From positions 124,001 through 188,000 of the forward strand of contig CANMMF010000009.1 in assembly GCA_947498985.1 (NCBI GenBank): a stretch of 64,000 nt of DNA. The letters are read 5' to 3'. This DNA is from an uncultured Paracoccaceae bacterium. GTDB taxonomy: Bacteria > Pseudomonadota > Alphaproteobacteria > Rhodobacterales > Rhodobacteraceae. Positions 1 through 8,496 of this stretch are shown here, one piece after another. The notes beneath the pieces are model-generated. The model saw nothing but the letters and a program-made list of their open reading frames with translations, was not told where the DNA came from and did no database searches. Positions within the stretch are counted from its first letter, which is position 1; every line of letters begins with the position of its first letter. The translations under genes and the position numbers were made by a program.

Positions 1-336
1 TTGCGTGCCAAGCGCTCGCGCGCCGGCATTGGCGTAGTTCAGTACCGTGGTGCCGCTCACATCGCCGGAATAGACGGCATGGGTGAACTCGTTGGTCACC
101 GCGGTCTCCGGCCCGATCCCGAAGGGCTGCAGCACGCCAAAGGCTTGCTGTTCAGCAAGTTGCGAGGCCTGCTGCTGGGCCAGCGCAATCTGCTCGGGCG
201 TCGGATCGGGACCAAGTGCCGCGATCAGACCGGGCAGGATCTGCGCCTCGAGCGCGGATTTGAGCGCGCCGAAAATGACGCCGACATCGGTGAAGCTGTC
301 ACCGAAGTAATAGGTTTCGGAAAATGTGGCAGGCAT
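1..336 (-). CDS. GDSL/SGNH-family hydrolase, N-terminal fragment (runs off the left edge)
   Basis: Reading the minus strand from the ATG at 334-336 gives 112 codons open to the window edge. The N-terminus has the block I motif YYFGDSFTDVG (nucleophile Ser14, in Gly-Asp-Ser) and, near the edge, NYANAGAR, which fits block II with its oxyanion-hole glycine. This is the layout of SGNH lipases/esterases, which hydrolyse ester bonds of lipids, carbohydrates or small acyl substrates. There is no signal peptide before the GDS motif, as in secreted Roseobacter GDSL proteins that carry C-terminal calcium-binding repeats and leave by type I secretion; that C-terminus is outside the window. It follows the RTX gene on the same strand, with a strong hairpin between them. 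Family call is good; substrate unknown. Confidence 0.8.
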   Translation of the reverse strand, partial: MPATFSETYYFGDSFTDVGVIFGALKSALEAQILPGLIAALGPDPTPEQIALAQQQASQLAEQQAFGVLQPFGIGPETAVTNEFTHAVYSGDVSGTTVLNYANAGARALGTQ

Positions 337-558
337 GAATGGCTTCCTTCGCTGGCAGCGCGAGATCGCGTTAAATTCGTGTTAATAGTGTATAGCGGAT
401 TCTTGGATCAGCGAAAGAGCCGGGGTCTGACAATCGCGGCAACAGGCGTGCGGCGGGTGTTGCCGTTGCGATCCGGCGGGCGACAAGCCGCGGTATTTCC
501 CGTCGCTCGTCGCCGCCGTGAACGCGTATTGTCTTCCGTGCCCGCCGGTCCGCAGTCG

Positions 559-588
559 CCCCGGGGGTGGCGCGCGCGCCCCCCGGGG
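559..588 (-). terminator. GC-rich hairpin downstream of the RTX gene
   Basis: A perfect 9-bp stem (559-567 with 580-588) encloses a loop that is itself self-complementary. It lies about 20 bp beyond the stop codon of the minus-strand RTX gene and before the GDSL gene. There is no clear T-tract, so it may be a strong RNA structure that ends or attenuates transcription rather than a classical intrinsic terminator. Confidence 0.4.
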
Positions 589-605
589 GTGTGCAAACCA
601 TGCCG

Positions 606-3092
606 TTACAGGATGAAATCGTCCGGCGTGATGTCGAGCAGTGTATTGGTCAGCAAATAGTCGACCAGCCGGACCGTATCCCCGCCCCCGAAATCCAGCA
701 GCGCATCGTTTCCGGAACTGCTGACGGTGATCGAGGCGACGCTGGCAAACCCGTAGGCCGACACGTCGATCAGATCGTCGGTGATGGCCCCCAGATCCTC
801 GAAGCCGATCACCTCATCCGCGCCGCCTCCGGGGGCGAAGACCAGCGTATCGGCCCCGCCGCCGCCCACAAGCGTGTCGGTGCCCAGCCCGCCGATGAGC
901 GTGTCGTTATCCGCGCCGCCCACCAGCCTGTCATTGCCGTTGCCGCCATCCAGCGTGTCGGCGCCGTCGCCGCCGATCAGCCGGTCCGCGGCGAACCCGC
1001 CATTGAGTTCGTCATTGCCGCCATTGCCGTTGAGCGTGTCGGCACCGCCGCCGCCGTCGAGCGTATCGTTGCCGGAGGCGCCGCTCAGCGTGTCGCTGCC
1101 GCTGCCGCCAGCCATGATGTCTCCGCCGCCGCCACCGTTCATCAGGTCGTTGCCGCCGTCGCCGTTCATCACATCCACGCCGCCGCCGCCGCGCATGTCG
1201 TCGCCGTCATTGCCGCCGTTCATCAGGTCATTGCCGCCGCCGCCGGACATCGTGTCGACCCCGGCCTCGCCGTTCATCGTGTCGTCGTCGCCGCGGCCCT
1301 GCATCAGGTCTGCGCCACCGCCGCCTGACAGCACATTGGCGCCGGGGTCGCCGAGGACCGTGTCGTCAAACGCGCTGCCGGTGGCATTCTCGATGCCCAG
1401 CAGATCGTCCGAGCCGCCACCCGTCACGCCCGCGGTATTGAGCGTGAGGTTGATCTGCACGGCATTGCCCGCCGTCTGGTAGGTGACGGTATCGCTTCCG
1501 CTGCCGCCGATCAGGATGTTGCTGCCGCCGGTGGCGAAGAAAAGGTCGTTGCCCATGCCGCCATGGGCAATGTCGTCGCCTTGCCGGGCAACGCTCAGCG
1601 TGTCATTGCCAAGCCCGCCAAAAAGCTCGTCCGCGCCGCCGCCGGAAAACAAGAAGTCGTCGCCCGCCGCGCCGTCGATGATGTTCGCCTGACCATTGCC
1701 GCGCAGCGTGTCGCCGTAGCGCGAGCCTTCGACGTTCTCGAGATCGAGCAGCGTGTCGGTGCCAGCTCCCAACGTGTTCTGGAGCCCGGCCCCGAGGTTC
1801 ACCGTCACGCCATCTTGCGCGGTGAGATAGGACACCCAGTCATTGCCGGTTCCGCCATCGATCGTGTCATTGCCCGAGCCGCCATCGAGGTAATCGTCGC
1901 CGGTCTGGCCGCGCAATTCGTCATCGCCGTTGCCGCCGAAGATGATGTCATTGCCACCACTCACGCCGGTCAGCGAGCCGAACCGCACCTCTCCGAACAG
2001 GTTGTCGTTACCCGCGCCGCCGACGATGAAATCGTCGCCCCCGACGATCAGATTGTCGATATCGGAGGTGCGGTTATAGACATCGCCGCCGATGTCATCG
2101 ACGCCGTAGCCGCCATAGATCTCGTCATCGCCACCGGTCACCACGAAGGTCCCCACAGGGACCGGTGCGTTCAGGGTGTAGATGTCCCCGCCGATATCGC
2201 CGGACTCCTCCGCGGACAGAATATCGTCGCCGCCATTGACCGTTCCGCCGTTATAGATGCGGACGTCCCCGGCGATCTGAGGTGAGAAGGAGGCATCGCC
2301 CTGGATGGTGTCATCGCCCCCATTCACAAGGCCGTTGTTCAGAATGTTCACGTCACCGGCCGCCCAGGACGAGGCGCTGGTGTTGCCCGAGAGATCGATA
2401 ATGTCGTCGCCACCATTCAGCGTCACGCTCGGGTTGCCCGGGCGGTTCATTTCCCACACATCGCCGGCGACGCGGGCGAACTCTTCGGTATCGATTGTAA
2501 AGAACGTGTCGTTGCCGCCGTTATAGGTTATGGGGAACCCCAGAACGCCCGTCTGACCCGTGATCGTCCAGACGTCTCCGGACAGCTCTACGCGGTTGTC
2601 GACGCCGTCAAACGTGTCATTCCCGCCTGTATTCGTGTTGGTCTGCCCGACAAGCGTCAGGACGACATTGGTCAGGTCGTCGCCGAAGATCCGGTTTGTT
2701 CCGGTGGGTGTGATGCCATCTTCGTCCAGATCGCTGAGATCAAAGAAGTCGTCGCCCTGCAACACCGTGCCGAGCAGGCTGAAAGTGCCGTCGTCGATCA
2801 CGCCGAGATCCGCGGTCGATGTGATGTTCAGTCCGGTGATCTGTATCTCGTCATCGGTGATGTCGTTGTCGGCACTGTCATCGCCGAGATCGATTCCGAT
2901 CGACTGGATCGTCCCGCCGATGATGTCCCCGCCGCTATGCGTAAAGCCGATCCCCTCGACCGTGACCCGGTCGCCGCCGGCGGTCAGGAAGTCGTAGCTG
3001 ATGGTCGAGGTGAAGACCGGCCCGCCGAACCGGGCCAGATCGAGGGTCGTGAAGTCGATTGTGGTCGGGGACAGGAAATCGATGGTTGGCAT
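606..3092 (-). CDS. RTX-type calcium-binding repeat protein (probable type I secretion substrate)
   Basis: An 828-residue acidic, Gly/Asp-rich protein without a cleavable signal peptide. I start at the ATG at 3090-3092, which has an AGAGGA Shine-Dalgarno about 8 nt upstream; an in-frame start 63 bases earlier is less likely. From about residue 180 to 390 there is a degenerate repeat of about 30 residues, built as GGDD-I, a variable stretch, then (A/G)GDV plus hydrophobics. After that come canonical RTX nonapeptides (GGxGxDxLx) to about residue 740, which fold as a calcium parallel beta-roll. The C-terminus ends in DDFIL, like the acidic-hydrophobic tails recognised by type I secretion systems. 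No catalytic domain is visible, so it may be an adhesin, S-layer-like or matrix protein. No ABC/HlyD secretion genes are in the window. Confidence 0.85.
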   Translation of the reverse strand: MPTIDFLSPTTIDFTTLDLARFGGPVFTSTISYDFLTAGGDRVTVEGIGFTHSGGDIIGGTIQSIGIDLGDDSADNDITDDEIQITGLNITSTADLGVIDDGTFSLLGTVLQGDDFFDLSDLDEDGITPTGTNRIFGDDLTNVVLTLVGQTNTNTGGNDTFDGVDNRVELSGDVWTITGQTGVLGFPITYNGGNDTFFTIDTEEFARVAGDVWEMNRPGNPSVTLNGGDDIIDLSGNTSASSWAAGDVNILNNGLVNGGDDTIQGDASFSPQIAGDVRIYNGGTVNGGDDILSAEESGDIGGDIYTLNAPVPVGTFVVTGGDDEIYGGYGVDDIGGDVYNRTSDIDNLIVGGDDFIVGGAGNDNLFGEVRFGSLTGVSGGNDIIFGGNGDDELRGQTGDDYLDGGSGNDTIDGGTGNDWVSYLTAQDGVTVNLGAGLQNTLGAGTDTLLDLENVEGSRYGDTLRGNGQANIIDGAAGDDFLFSGGGADELFGGLGNDTLSVARQGDDIAHGGMGNDLFFATGGSNILIGGSGSDTVTYQTAGNAVQINLTLNTAGVTGGGSDDLLGIENATGSAFDDTVLGDPGANVLSGGGGADLMQGRGDDDTMNGEAGVDTMSGGGGNDLMNGGNDGDDMRGGGGVDVMNGDGGNDLMNGGGGGDIMAGGSGSDTLSGASGNDTLDGGGGADTLNGNGGNDELNGGFAADRLIGGDGADTLDGGNGNDRLVGGADNDTLIGGLGTDTLVGGGGADTLVFAPGGGADEVIGFEDLGAITDDLIDVSAYGFASVASITVSSSGNDALLDFGGGDTVRLVDYLLTNTLLDITPDDFIL

Positions 3093-3489
3093 TGGAATAT
3101 CCTCTTGAGTTTCAATTATTTCATTTGATTTTCCGCGCGGGAAATTTCGCGACAATCACTGTTCAGACCGATTGGGTCCGGCGCGGGACAGATACGGTCA
3201 CCGTTGCAGATCAACAAAACCGCGCCAGCAAAAAAGACGCCGACAACAACGCCTGAGATCGAGTTTAGCACAAGAGCAGACGGTCACCCAAACCCGCAAA
3301 ACGACGACCGGCCATCATGGCGGAGTGTTGCCTGCGTGTTGCATCGCGCTGCCATGACAAAGCCGTTTCCGCGGGTGGCCGAGCTCTCTCGGCGCCGCGT
3401 CGCGCGGCGGGTGCCCGCCGGTCTCATTGCTGAACGCGGTCCGTCGATCCCCGGGGCGGGTGCGGTTGCTGTGATGTTGCGCGCGCGGC
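3093..3489. other. Intergenic region: RTX promoter side, no gene seen
   Basis: 397 bp between the 5' end of the RTX gene and the 3' end of the RND permease gene, both on the minus strand. It is noticeably more AT-rich near the RTX start. A short inverted repeat TTTCC-GCGCG-GGAAA lies at 3130-3144, in the likely promoter/leader of the RTX gene. I see no convincing small ORF with a ribosome binding site. Confidence 0.4.
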
Positions 3490-6400
3490 TTACTCTGCCG
3501 CCAGGGCGATCAAGGGCCTGTCCGGTTCTTCGGGCATGGGTGCGGCGTCTTCTCTGACGTTCCGGCGTGCGGGATAGACCAGCGTGAAGGCCGCGGGCGT
3601 GAAGAAGAACGACACCACGGCCGACAACATCACACCACCCGCAATTGCCACCGCAAATGGTGGCCAGAAGCCTCCCCCCGCGAGGATCAGCGGCAGGAAG
3701 CCGCCAAATGTGGTGATGGTTGTCGATGTGATGTGACGGCTCGACCCGGTAACGACCCGGGCGATGGCCGCAGTGTCGCCCGCGGCGGCATCGGGATCGC
3801 CCTTGAGGCCGGTCAGGATGATGATCGCGGCGTTGATCGACACGCCGATGGACCCGATCACGCCGATGATCGCGTTGATGCCGAAGGGAAATTGCATCAC
3901 CGCCAGCGACAGCATCGACAGGCCCGCCGACAACACGCAGACCACCAGCGCAATCGCCGTCAGCCGGAACGAATTGAAGGTGAGCACAATTGTGGCAATC
4001 GTCAGCGTCACGATCAGCCCCACCGACGCCATCAGGTTGCCCACCGTGTCCGAGCGCGCATCGCTGTCGCCGCCAAGCTCGATCCGGTAGCCCAGCGGCA
4101 CATCGAAGCCCGCGGCATCCAGAGCGGCCAGTGTATCCTGCAGGGCTTCCTCCGGCAGCACACCCGGCACGATGAAGGCCTGCATCGTGTTGATGCGCTC
4201 TGCGTTGCGCCGGGTTATGACGCTCTCGGCGGGCTCCAGCACGGTTCTTGCCACTTCCGAGAACGGCACCGTCGGCAGAGCCCCCGTGGCGGACAGCGCC
4301 GCCGCGTTCGGCAGCAGGATCGGCAGATCTGTCACGCGGTCCAGATCGCCGCGCAGATCGTCGCCAAAGCGCACCCGCACCGGCAACTGGTCGGTGCCCT
4401 CCACAAGGCTGCCGCCGGTCACACCGACAAGCCCGGCCTCCAGCTGGGCGGCGATATCGGTCAGGTTCAGGCCCAGCAGCCGGACCGCAGGTTCGTCGAT
4501 CTCGTAGCGCAGTTGCGGCGCGCCGCTGACTACCCCGGCGCGCACCTGCGTGATCAGCGGCAGCCCGGCCATGATGGCGCGGGCCTCGTTGCCCAGATCG
4601 CGCAGGACGTTCAGGTCCGGGCCCACCAGCCGCACTTCGATCGGGGCCGCGACCGGCGGTCCCTGGACCAGGTCGCGCACGATGATGCGGGCCTGCGGAT
4701 AGCTGCTGTCGAGCTCGGCCTGCAGCGCGGGCACGAGGCGCGCGGCGTCCTCTGCCGAGCGCGTCTTGATCATTGCCTGCGCATAGGCGGGTTCCGCCGA
4801 ACGTCCGCCGGTGATGTTGTAGTAAAAGGCCGGCCCGGACTGGCCCAGCGACCAATAGACCCGGTCAATGCCGTCGCGCTCCGCCAGCCGCCTGTCGATC
4901 TCGGTTGCCACCGCGGCGGTCTCGTCGATTGCGGTGCCGGGCGGCATGTCGATTTCCACGTAGAACTGGTCGCGCTCGACGCCGGGAAAGAACTGCGCGG
5001 TGAGCGTCGGGAAGGCGGCAAACCCCAGCACCGGCAGGATCAGCGCAAGCGCGATGGAGCGCACCGGGTTGCGGACCGAAAGTGCGATGACCGCCTCGAA
5101 CGCACGGCCAAGGCGCGGCAATTGCAGCCCCGAGGGCGCCGAGGATTTCAGGAACCACCCGGCCAGCGCCGGTGTCACCGTGAGGGCCACAACAAGCGAC
5201 CAGACCAGCATCAGGACCACCGCAATCGCGATAGAGCCGACAAAGTCGCCCGCCGGTCCCGGCAACAGGATCATCGGTGTAAAGGACAGCGCCGTCGTGA
5301 CAGTCGAGGCCAGCAGGGGCGCCGCCAGCCGGCCGGTCGCATCGCCGACCGCCGCCGCGCGGTCCATGCCGCGCGCCAGCCGCTGGCGCACCTCGTCGAC
5401 CATCACAATGGCCGCATCGACCAGCAGGCCAAGCGCCACGATCAGCCCGGTGACGGACATCTGGTGAATGGGCAGGCCGATGAAGTTCATGCTGGCCAGC
5501 GTCGCCAGCGACACGACCGGCAGCACAACCGCGACAATGGCGGCGGCGCGCAGCCCGAGCGTGACAAAGAGCACCAGCACAACCAGCGCGACCCCGATGG
5601 CCATGTTGGTGCCGACCTCCGTCAAGCGATCCGCGGTATAGGTGCTCTGGTCGAACATCAGGGTTTCGGACAGGCCGACCGGAACCGTCGCGGACCCCGC
5701 CTCTAACTCGGCGCGCACAAACCCCATCCAGCGGTCGATCTGAACGCCGTCCTGGGCCAGCACGCCTACGAGCACCGCGCGTTTGCCATTGGCAAGCGCC
5801 ATGTCGCTGACCGGCTGACGCACGCCGCGGGTGATGGTTGCGATATCGGCCAGAGAGACCGTCGCCCCGTCCGCATTCTGCCGCAAAACCACCGTGCCGA
5901 GGCGCTCCAGCGTCTCGATGGCGCCGGAGATGTTGATGGTCAGGTTGACGTCATCGCTTTGCACGCGCCCGGCCTGCACCTTGCCATCCGCCGCCGAGAT
6001 CAGCGCCGAGATGTCGCGCGCCGTCAGGCCCAGTGCCGCGGCGGCGTTCGGATCGACGCTCACCAGCACTTCGGTCTCGGGCTCGCCGAACAGATCGACG
6101 GCGCGTGTGGCGGGGATCGTGCGCAGCCGGTCGGCCAGCGCGTCGGCGTGGGATTTGAGGATCGCGGGCGGCACGCCGTCATGGTCGGCGGTGACGGCAA
6201 TCACAGCCGAATAGGCCGAGATCCCTTCGGCGTTGAAGTCCGGCGCCTGCACGCCGTCCGGAAAGGCGCGGCGGGCGGATTCCACGGCATCGCGGGCCTC
6301 GGACCAGACCTGTTCGATGGTGGCGTCGTCAAGCGTCTGGATCAGCTCCACCGACACCACCGAGACGCCGGAGCGCGACACCGAGGTGATGACATCGACC

Positions 6401-6621
6401 TCGGCGATGGATTGCAGCTCTTCCTCGATCTCGGCGGTGACCAGCGTTTCGACCCGCGCAGGGTCGGCGCCGGGGAATTGCGTGGTGACGGTGGCAAAGA
6501 GATTGGTGATTGTCGGGTCTTCCTGCCGGCCCAGCGACAGGAAGGACGACAGGCCCGCCGAAATCAGCACCAGCAGGATCAGGGCGACCAGACGCGGCTG
6601 GCGAAACGTCAGCGTGTTCAT
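3490..6621 (-). CDS. RND-family efflux transporter, inner-membrane permease
   Basis: 1043 residues, the normal size for a trimeric RND pump that exports drugs, solvents or other hydrophobic compounds using proton influx. After a short cytoplasmic start (MNTLTFRQPRL) comes TM1, a large periplasmic porter domain, a block of six TMs that includes GLLVDAAIVMVDE (TM4-type acidic residues for proton relay), a second porter domain and a last TM block near residues 870-1030. The family is the AcrB/MexF-like group rather than heavy-metal CzcA, because no metal-binding motifs are evident. The start at 6621 lies 4 bp after the stop of the adaptor gene, so the two are co-transcribed; an upstream in-frame ATG would overlap the adaptor. 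No outer-membrane TolC gene is adjacent. Regulation is probably by the divergent TetR protein. Confidence 0.93.
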   Translation of the reverse strand: MNTLTFRQPRLVALILLVLISAGLSSFLSLGRQEDPTITNLFATVTTQFPGADPARVETLVTAEIEEELQSIAEVDVITSVSRSGVSVVSVELIQTLDDATIEQVWSEARDAVESARRAFPDGVQAPDFNAEGISAYSAVIAVTADHDGVPPAILKSHADALADRLRTIPATRAVDLFGEPETEVLVSVDPNAAAALGLTARDISALISAADGKVQAGRVQSDDVNLTINISGAIETLERLGTVVLRQNADGATVSLADIATITRGVRQPVSDMALANGKRAVLVGVLAQDGVQIDRWMGFVRAELEAGSATVPVGLSETLMFDQSTYTADRLTEVGTNMAIGVALVVLVLFVTLGLRAAAIVAVVLPVVSLATLASMNFIGLPIHQMSVTGLIVALGLLVDAAIVMVDEVRQRLARGMDRAAAVGDATGRLAAPLLASTVTTALSFTPMILLPGPAGDFVGSIAIAVVLMLVWSLVVALTVTPALAGWFLKSSAPSGLQLPRLGRAFEAVIALSVRNPVRSIALALILPVLGFAAFPTLTAQFFPGVERDQFYVEIDMPPGTAIDETAAVATEIDRRLAERDGIDRVYWSLGQSGPAFYYNITGGRSAEPAYAQAMIKTRSAEDAARLVPALQAELDSSYPQARIIVRDLVQGPPVAAPIEVRLVGPDLNVLRDLGNEARAIMAGLPLITQVRAGVVSGAPQLRYEIDEPAVRLLGLNLTDIAAQLEAGLVGVTGGSLVEGTDQLPVRVRFGDDLRGDLDRVTDLPILLPNAAALSATGALPTVPFSEVARTVLEPAESVITRRNAERINTMQAFIVPGVLPEEALQDTLAALDAAGFDVPLGYRIELGGDSDARSDTVGNLMASVGLIVTLTIATIVLTFNSFRLTAIALVVCVLSAGLSMLSLAVMQFPFGINAIIGVIGSIGVSINAAIIILTGLKGDPDAAAGDTAAIARVVTGSSRHITSTTITTFGGFLPLILAGGGFWPPFAVAIAGGVMLSAVVSFFFTPAAFTLVYPARRNVREDAAPMPEEPDRPLIALAAE

Positions 6622-6625
6622 CGGC

Positions 6626-7753
6626 TCAGGCCCCGCCATCCAGAATGTCGACCCGCTGCCCGGGCACAACCCGGTGCGCCCCGGTGACGATCAGCTGCGC
6701 CCCGTTGGCAAAGCTGCCCTGCACAAAGGCGCGGTCGCTTTGCTGAAACAGGATCTCGACCGCGGCGTTGCGCACGATCCCGTCGTCGACAACCAGCACC
6801 GTCCAGATGCTGCCGGAGCCCTGCTGCAGCGCGTCGAGCGCGATCCAGGCGCCGCGTGCCGCGACCTCCGTCTCGACCAGCAGGCTCACGGTCTGGCCAA
6901 TGCTCAGCACCCGGTCGGTGTCGAGCGCAAAGAGCGCAGTGCGCGTGCGGGTTGTCGGATCGATATCCGGGCGCAGCTGTCGCAGCGTCGCCCCGAAGCG
7001 CTGACCGTCAAGCTCGATGCTGACATCGCGCAGCTTGTCTGCGCCCACATCAAGCGGCAGGCCCACACGAACCGAAGGCGCGCCCTGCTCGATCAGCGTC
7101 AGTATCTTCTGGCCCGGGCTCACGGTTTCCGAAATTTCGACATCGCGGGCACCGACACGCCCGTCGAACGGCGCGCGCAGAACAGATTTTTCGATGTTGA
7201 TCGCCACGGTTGCAAGTGCCGCCTCGATCTCGGCGATGCGGCTTTGCAATTCGTCCCGTGTGGCGCGGGCCTGATCGAGCGTTTCCTGGCTGGAAAAGCC
7301 CTCGCCACGCAATTGCTCGGCCCGGGCAAAGCGGGTGACGGCAAATGTCAGCTGCGCGCGCGTTGCATCCTGCGAGGCCAGCAACCGGCGGCGCTCTGCC
7401 TCCAGCAGGGCGGTGTCGAGCCGGGCGATGACATCGCCTTTTGCGACGTGCTCGCCCTCATCGACGGTCAGGTCTGCCAGACGTCCGGAAAGCTCGAAGG
7501 ACAGCACCGCGTCCGCAGCCGCCTCGATCTGGCCCAGGAAGCGGCGGGTGGTGTCGTAGCTCTCGTCAAACCGGACCGGCGACACCGCCACCGACGCTCG
7601 TGCCGCGGGATCGGGGGCGGGCGCGGTGTCGACCCGCTTGGCGAGCGCGCTCGACCCGGTGGCCACCGCGGCTGCGGCCAGAGCGATGACAAGGGCGGTG
7701 CCTGCAAGAACGGCGATCCGCCGCAGAAGGCCGGGTTTGCTGATATCTTGCAT
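6626..7753 (-). CDS. RND efflux periplasmic adaptor (membrane fusion protein)
   Basis: 375 residues with one N-terminal TM (about residues 12-32), then the usual HlyD-like order: barrel-sandwich strand (VLSFELSGRLADLTVDEGEHV, interrupted by a helical hairpin of about 85 residues), return lipoyl half (LRAPFDGRVGARDVEISETV) and beta-barrel region. It bridges the inner-membrane permease and an outer-membrane channel. I choose the ATG at 7751-7753 because GAGAGG sits 8 nt upstream; a GTG 15 bases earlier is less likely. It is first in the operon with the permease. Its promoter region carries a perfect 16-bp palindrome shared with the divergent TetR gene. Confidence 0.9.
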   Translation of the reverse strand: MQDISKPGLLRRIAVLAGTALVIALAAAAVATGSSALAKRVDTAPAPDPAARASVAVSPVRFDESYDTTRRFLGQIEAAADAVLSFELSGRLADLTVDEGEHVAKGDVIARLDTALLEAERRRLLASQDATRAQLTFAVTRFARAEQLRGEGFSSQETLDQARATRDELQSRIAEIEAALATVAINIEKSVLRAPFDGRVGARDVEISETVSPGQKILTLIEQGAPSVRVGLPLDVGADKLRDVSIELDGQRFGATLRQLRPDIDPTTRTRTALFALDTDRVLSIGQTVSLLVETEVAARGAWIALDALQQGSGSIWTVLVVDDGIVRNAAVEILFQQSDRAFVQGSFANGAQLIVTGAHRVVPGQRVDILDGGA

Positions 7754-7770
7754 GGCAGTGCCTCTCACAA

Positions 7771-7796
7771 TGTTAGGATCTCTAACATATGTTAGA
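7771..7796. promoter_or_regulatory. Probable TetR operator in the divergent efflux promoter
   Basis: TCTAACATATGTTAGA at 7781-7796 is a perfect 16-bp palindrome. It overlaps a second inverted repeat, TGTTAG-5 nt-CTAACA (7771-7787). Reading toward the efflux operon there is TTGTCA, an 18-bp spacer and TATGTT, so the palindrome would cover the -10 box. This is the geometry expected for repression of the pump by the neighbouring TetR protein. Promoter elements are my reading, not measured. Confidence 0.6.
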
Positions 7797-7842
7797 ACAT
7801 CTCACTTTGACAAGTCTTACGTGCCATGAAAAAGTTTGGATC

Positions 7843-8460
7843 ATGAAAAACGACAGCAATCTGCGGAAACGCAGCTCCTACCATCACGGCGATCTGCGCG
7901 CCCAGCTGATCGAGGCGACGCGCCAGCTGGTCGAGGAAAAGGGGCCCGACAATTTCTCGGTGTCCGAAGCCTGCCGCCGTGCGGGTGTGTCGACCGCAGC
8001 ACCCTACAAGCACTTCAAGGACAAGACCGCGATGCTGCGCGAGGTGGCGGCGGCGGGCATGCGGCGCCAGTCCGAGCAGATGCTGGCAGAGCTGGCACCC
8101 CACCCCGACGGATCGCGCGCGCGCATCGTCGCACTGGGCCGCGTCTATATCCGCTTTGCCACAACCGAGCCGGGGGTGTTCCGGCTGATGTTCACCTGGT
8201 CAGGCGAGGCGGAAGAGGACGAACAGCTGCACGCGCTTGGTGATCAGAAATACTCCGTCGTGCAGCTCGAGGTCGCGAAATGCGACGGTCGGACGGAGGT
8301 CATCGATGCCGACCGCCAGAAGGCTTTCATGCTGTGGAGCTTCGTGCACGGCCTGTCGTTTCTCAGCATCGACGGCAAACTGGCGGACGGGAAGATGCCC
8401 GCGGATCTTGAATCGCTGCTGGACGAGATCGCGGCGCGCATCGTGCCCGAAGCGCAGTGA
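7843..8460 (+). CDS. TetR/AcrR-family transcriptional regulator
   Basis: 205 residues. The N-terminus has a TetR DNA-binding domain: a helix at about residues 18-34, then the helix-turn-helix SVSEACRRAGVSTAAPYKHF at about 39-58. The C-terminal part (after residue 80) is a WHG/TetR_C-type ligand-binding domain. It is transcribed divergently from the RND efflux operon, so it most likely represses the pump until a substrate binds. I choose the ATG at 7843; an upstream in-frame start at 7789 would lie inside the operator palindrome. Convergent with the antiporter gene downstream. Confidence 0.88.
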   Translation: MKNDSNLRKRSSYHHGDLRAQLIEATRQLVEEKGPDNFSVSEACRRAGVSTAAPYKHFKDKTAMLREVAAAGMRRQSEQMLAELAPHPDGSRARIVALGRVYIRFATTEPGVFRLMFTWSGEAEEDEQLHALGDQKYSVVQLEVAKCDGRTEVIDADRQKAFMLWSFVHGLSFLSIDGKLADGKMPADLESLLDEIAARIVPEAQ

Positions 8461-8464
8461 CCGG

Positions 8465-8483
8465 CGCGCAGCCGTCCTGCGCG
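8465..8483. terminator. Short hairpin between convergent genes
   Basis: A 7-bp GC stem (CGCGCAG / CTGCGCG) with a 5-nt loop lies in the 36-bp gap between the ends of the TetR gene and the cation/proton antiporter gene. It could serve both strands. It has no T-tract, so this is a weak call. Confidence 0.35.
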
Positions 8484-8496
8484 GCCGCGACAGCGG

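Noticed and set aside
1-660. 219-residue plus-strand frame at the left edge
   Set aside because: The minus strand encodes the GDSL motif there, and the plus frame shows no family character.
3733-5706. 657-residue plus-strand open frame opposite the RND permease
   Set aside because: Arg/His/Gln-rich, no domains, and lies exactly antisense to a gene with clear RND motifs; a GC-rich shadow frame.
7807-7842. TTGACA -35 box for the tetR gene at 7807-7812
   Set aside because: A 17-bp spacer would place the -10 right at the start codon with a poor match; more likely fortuitous.
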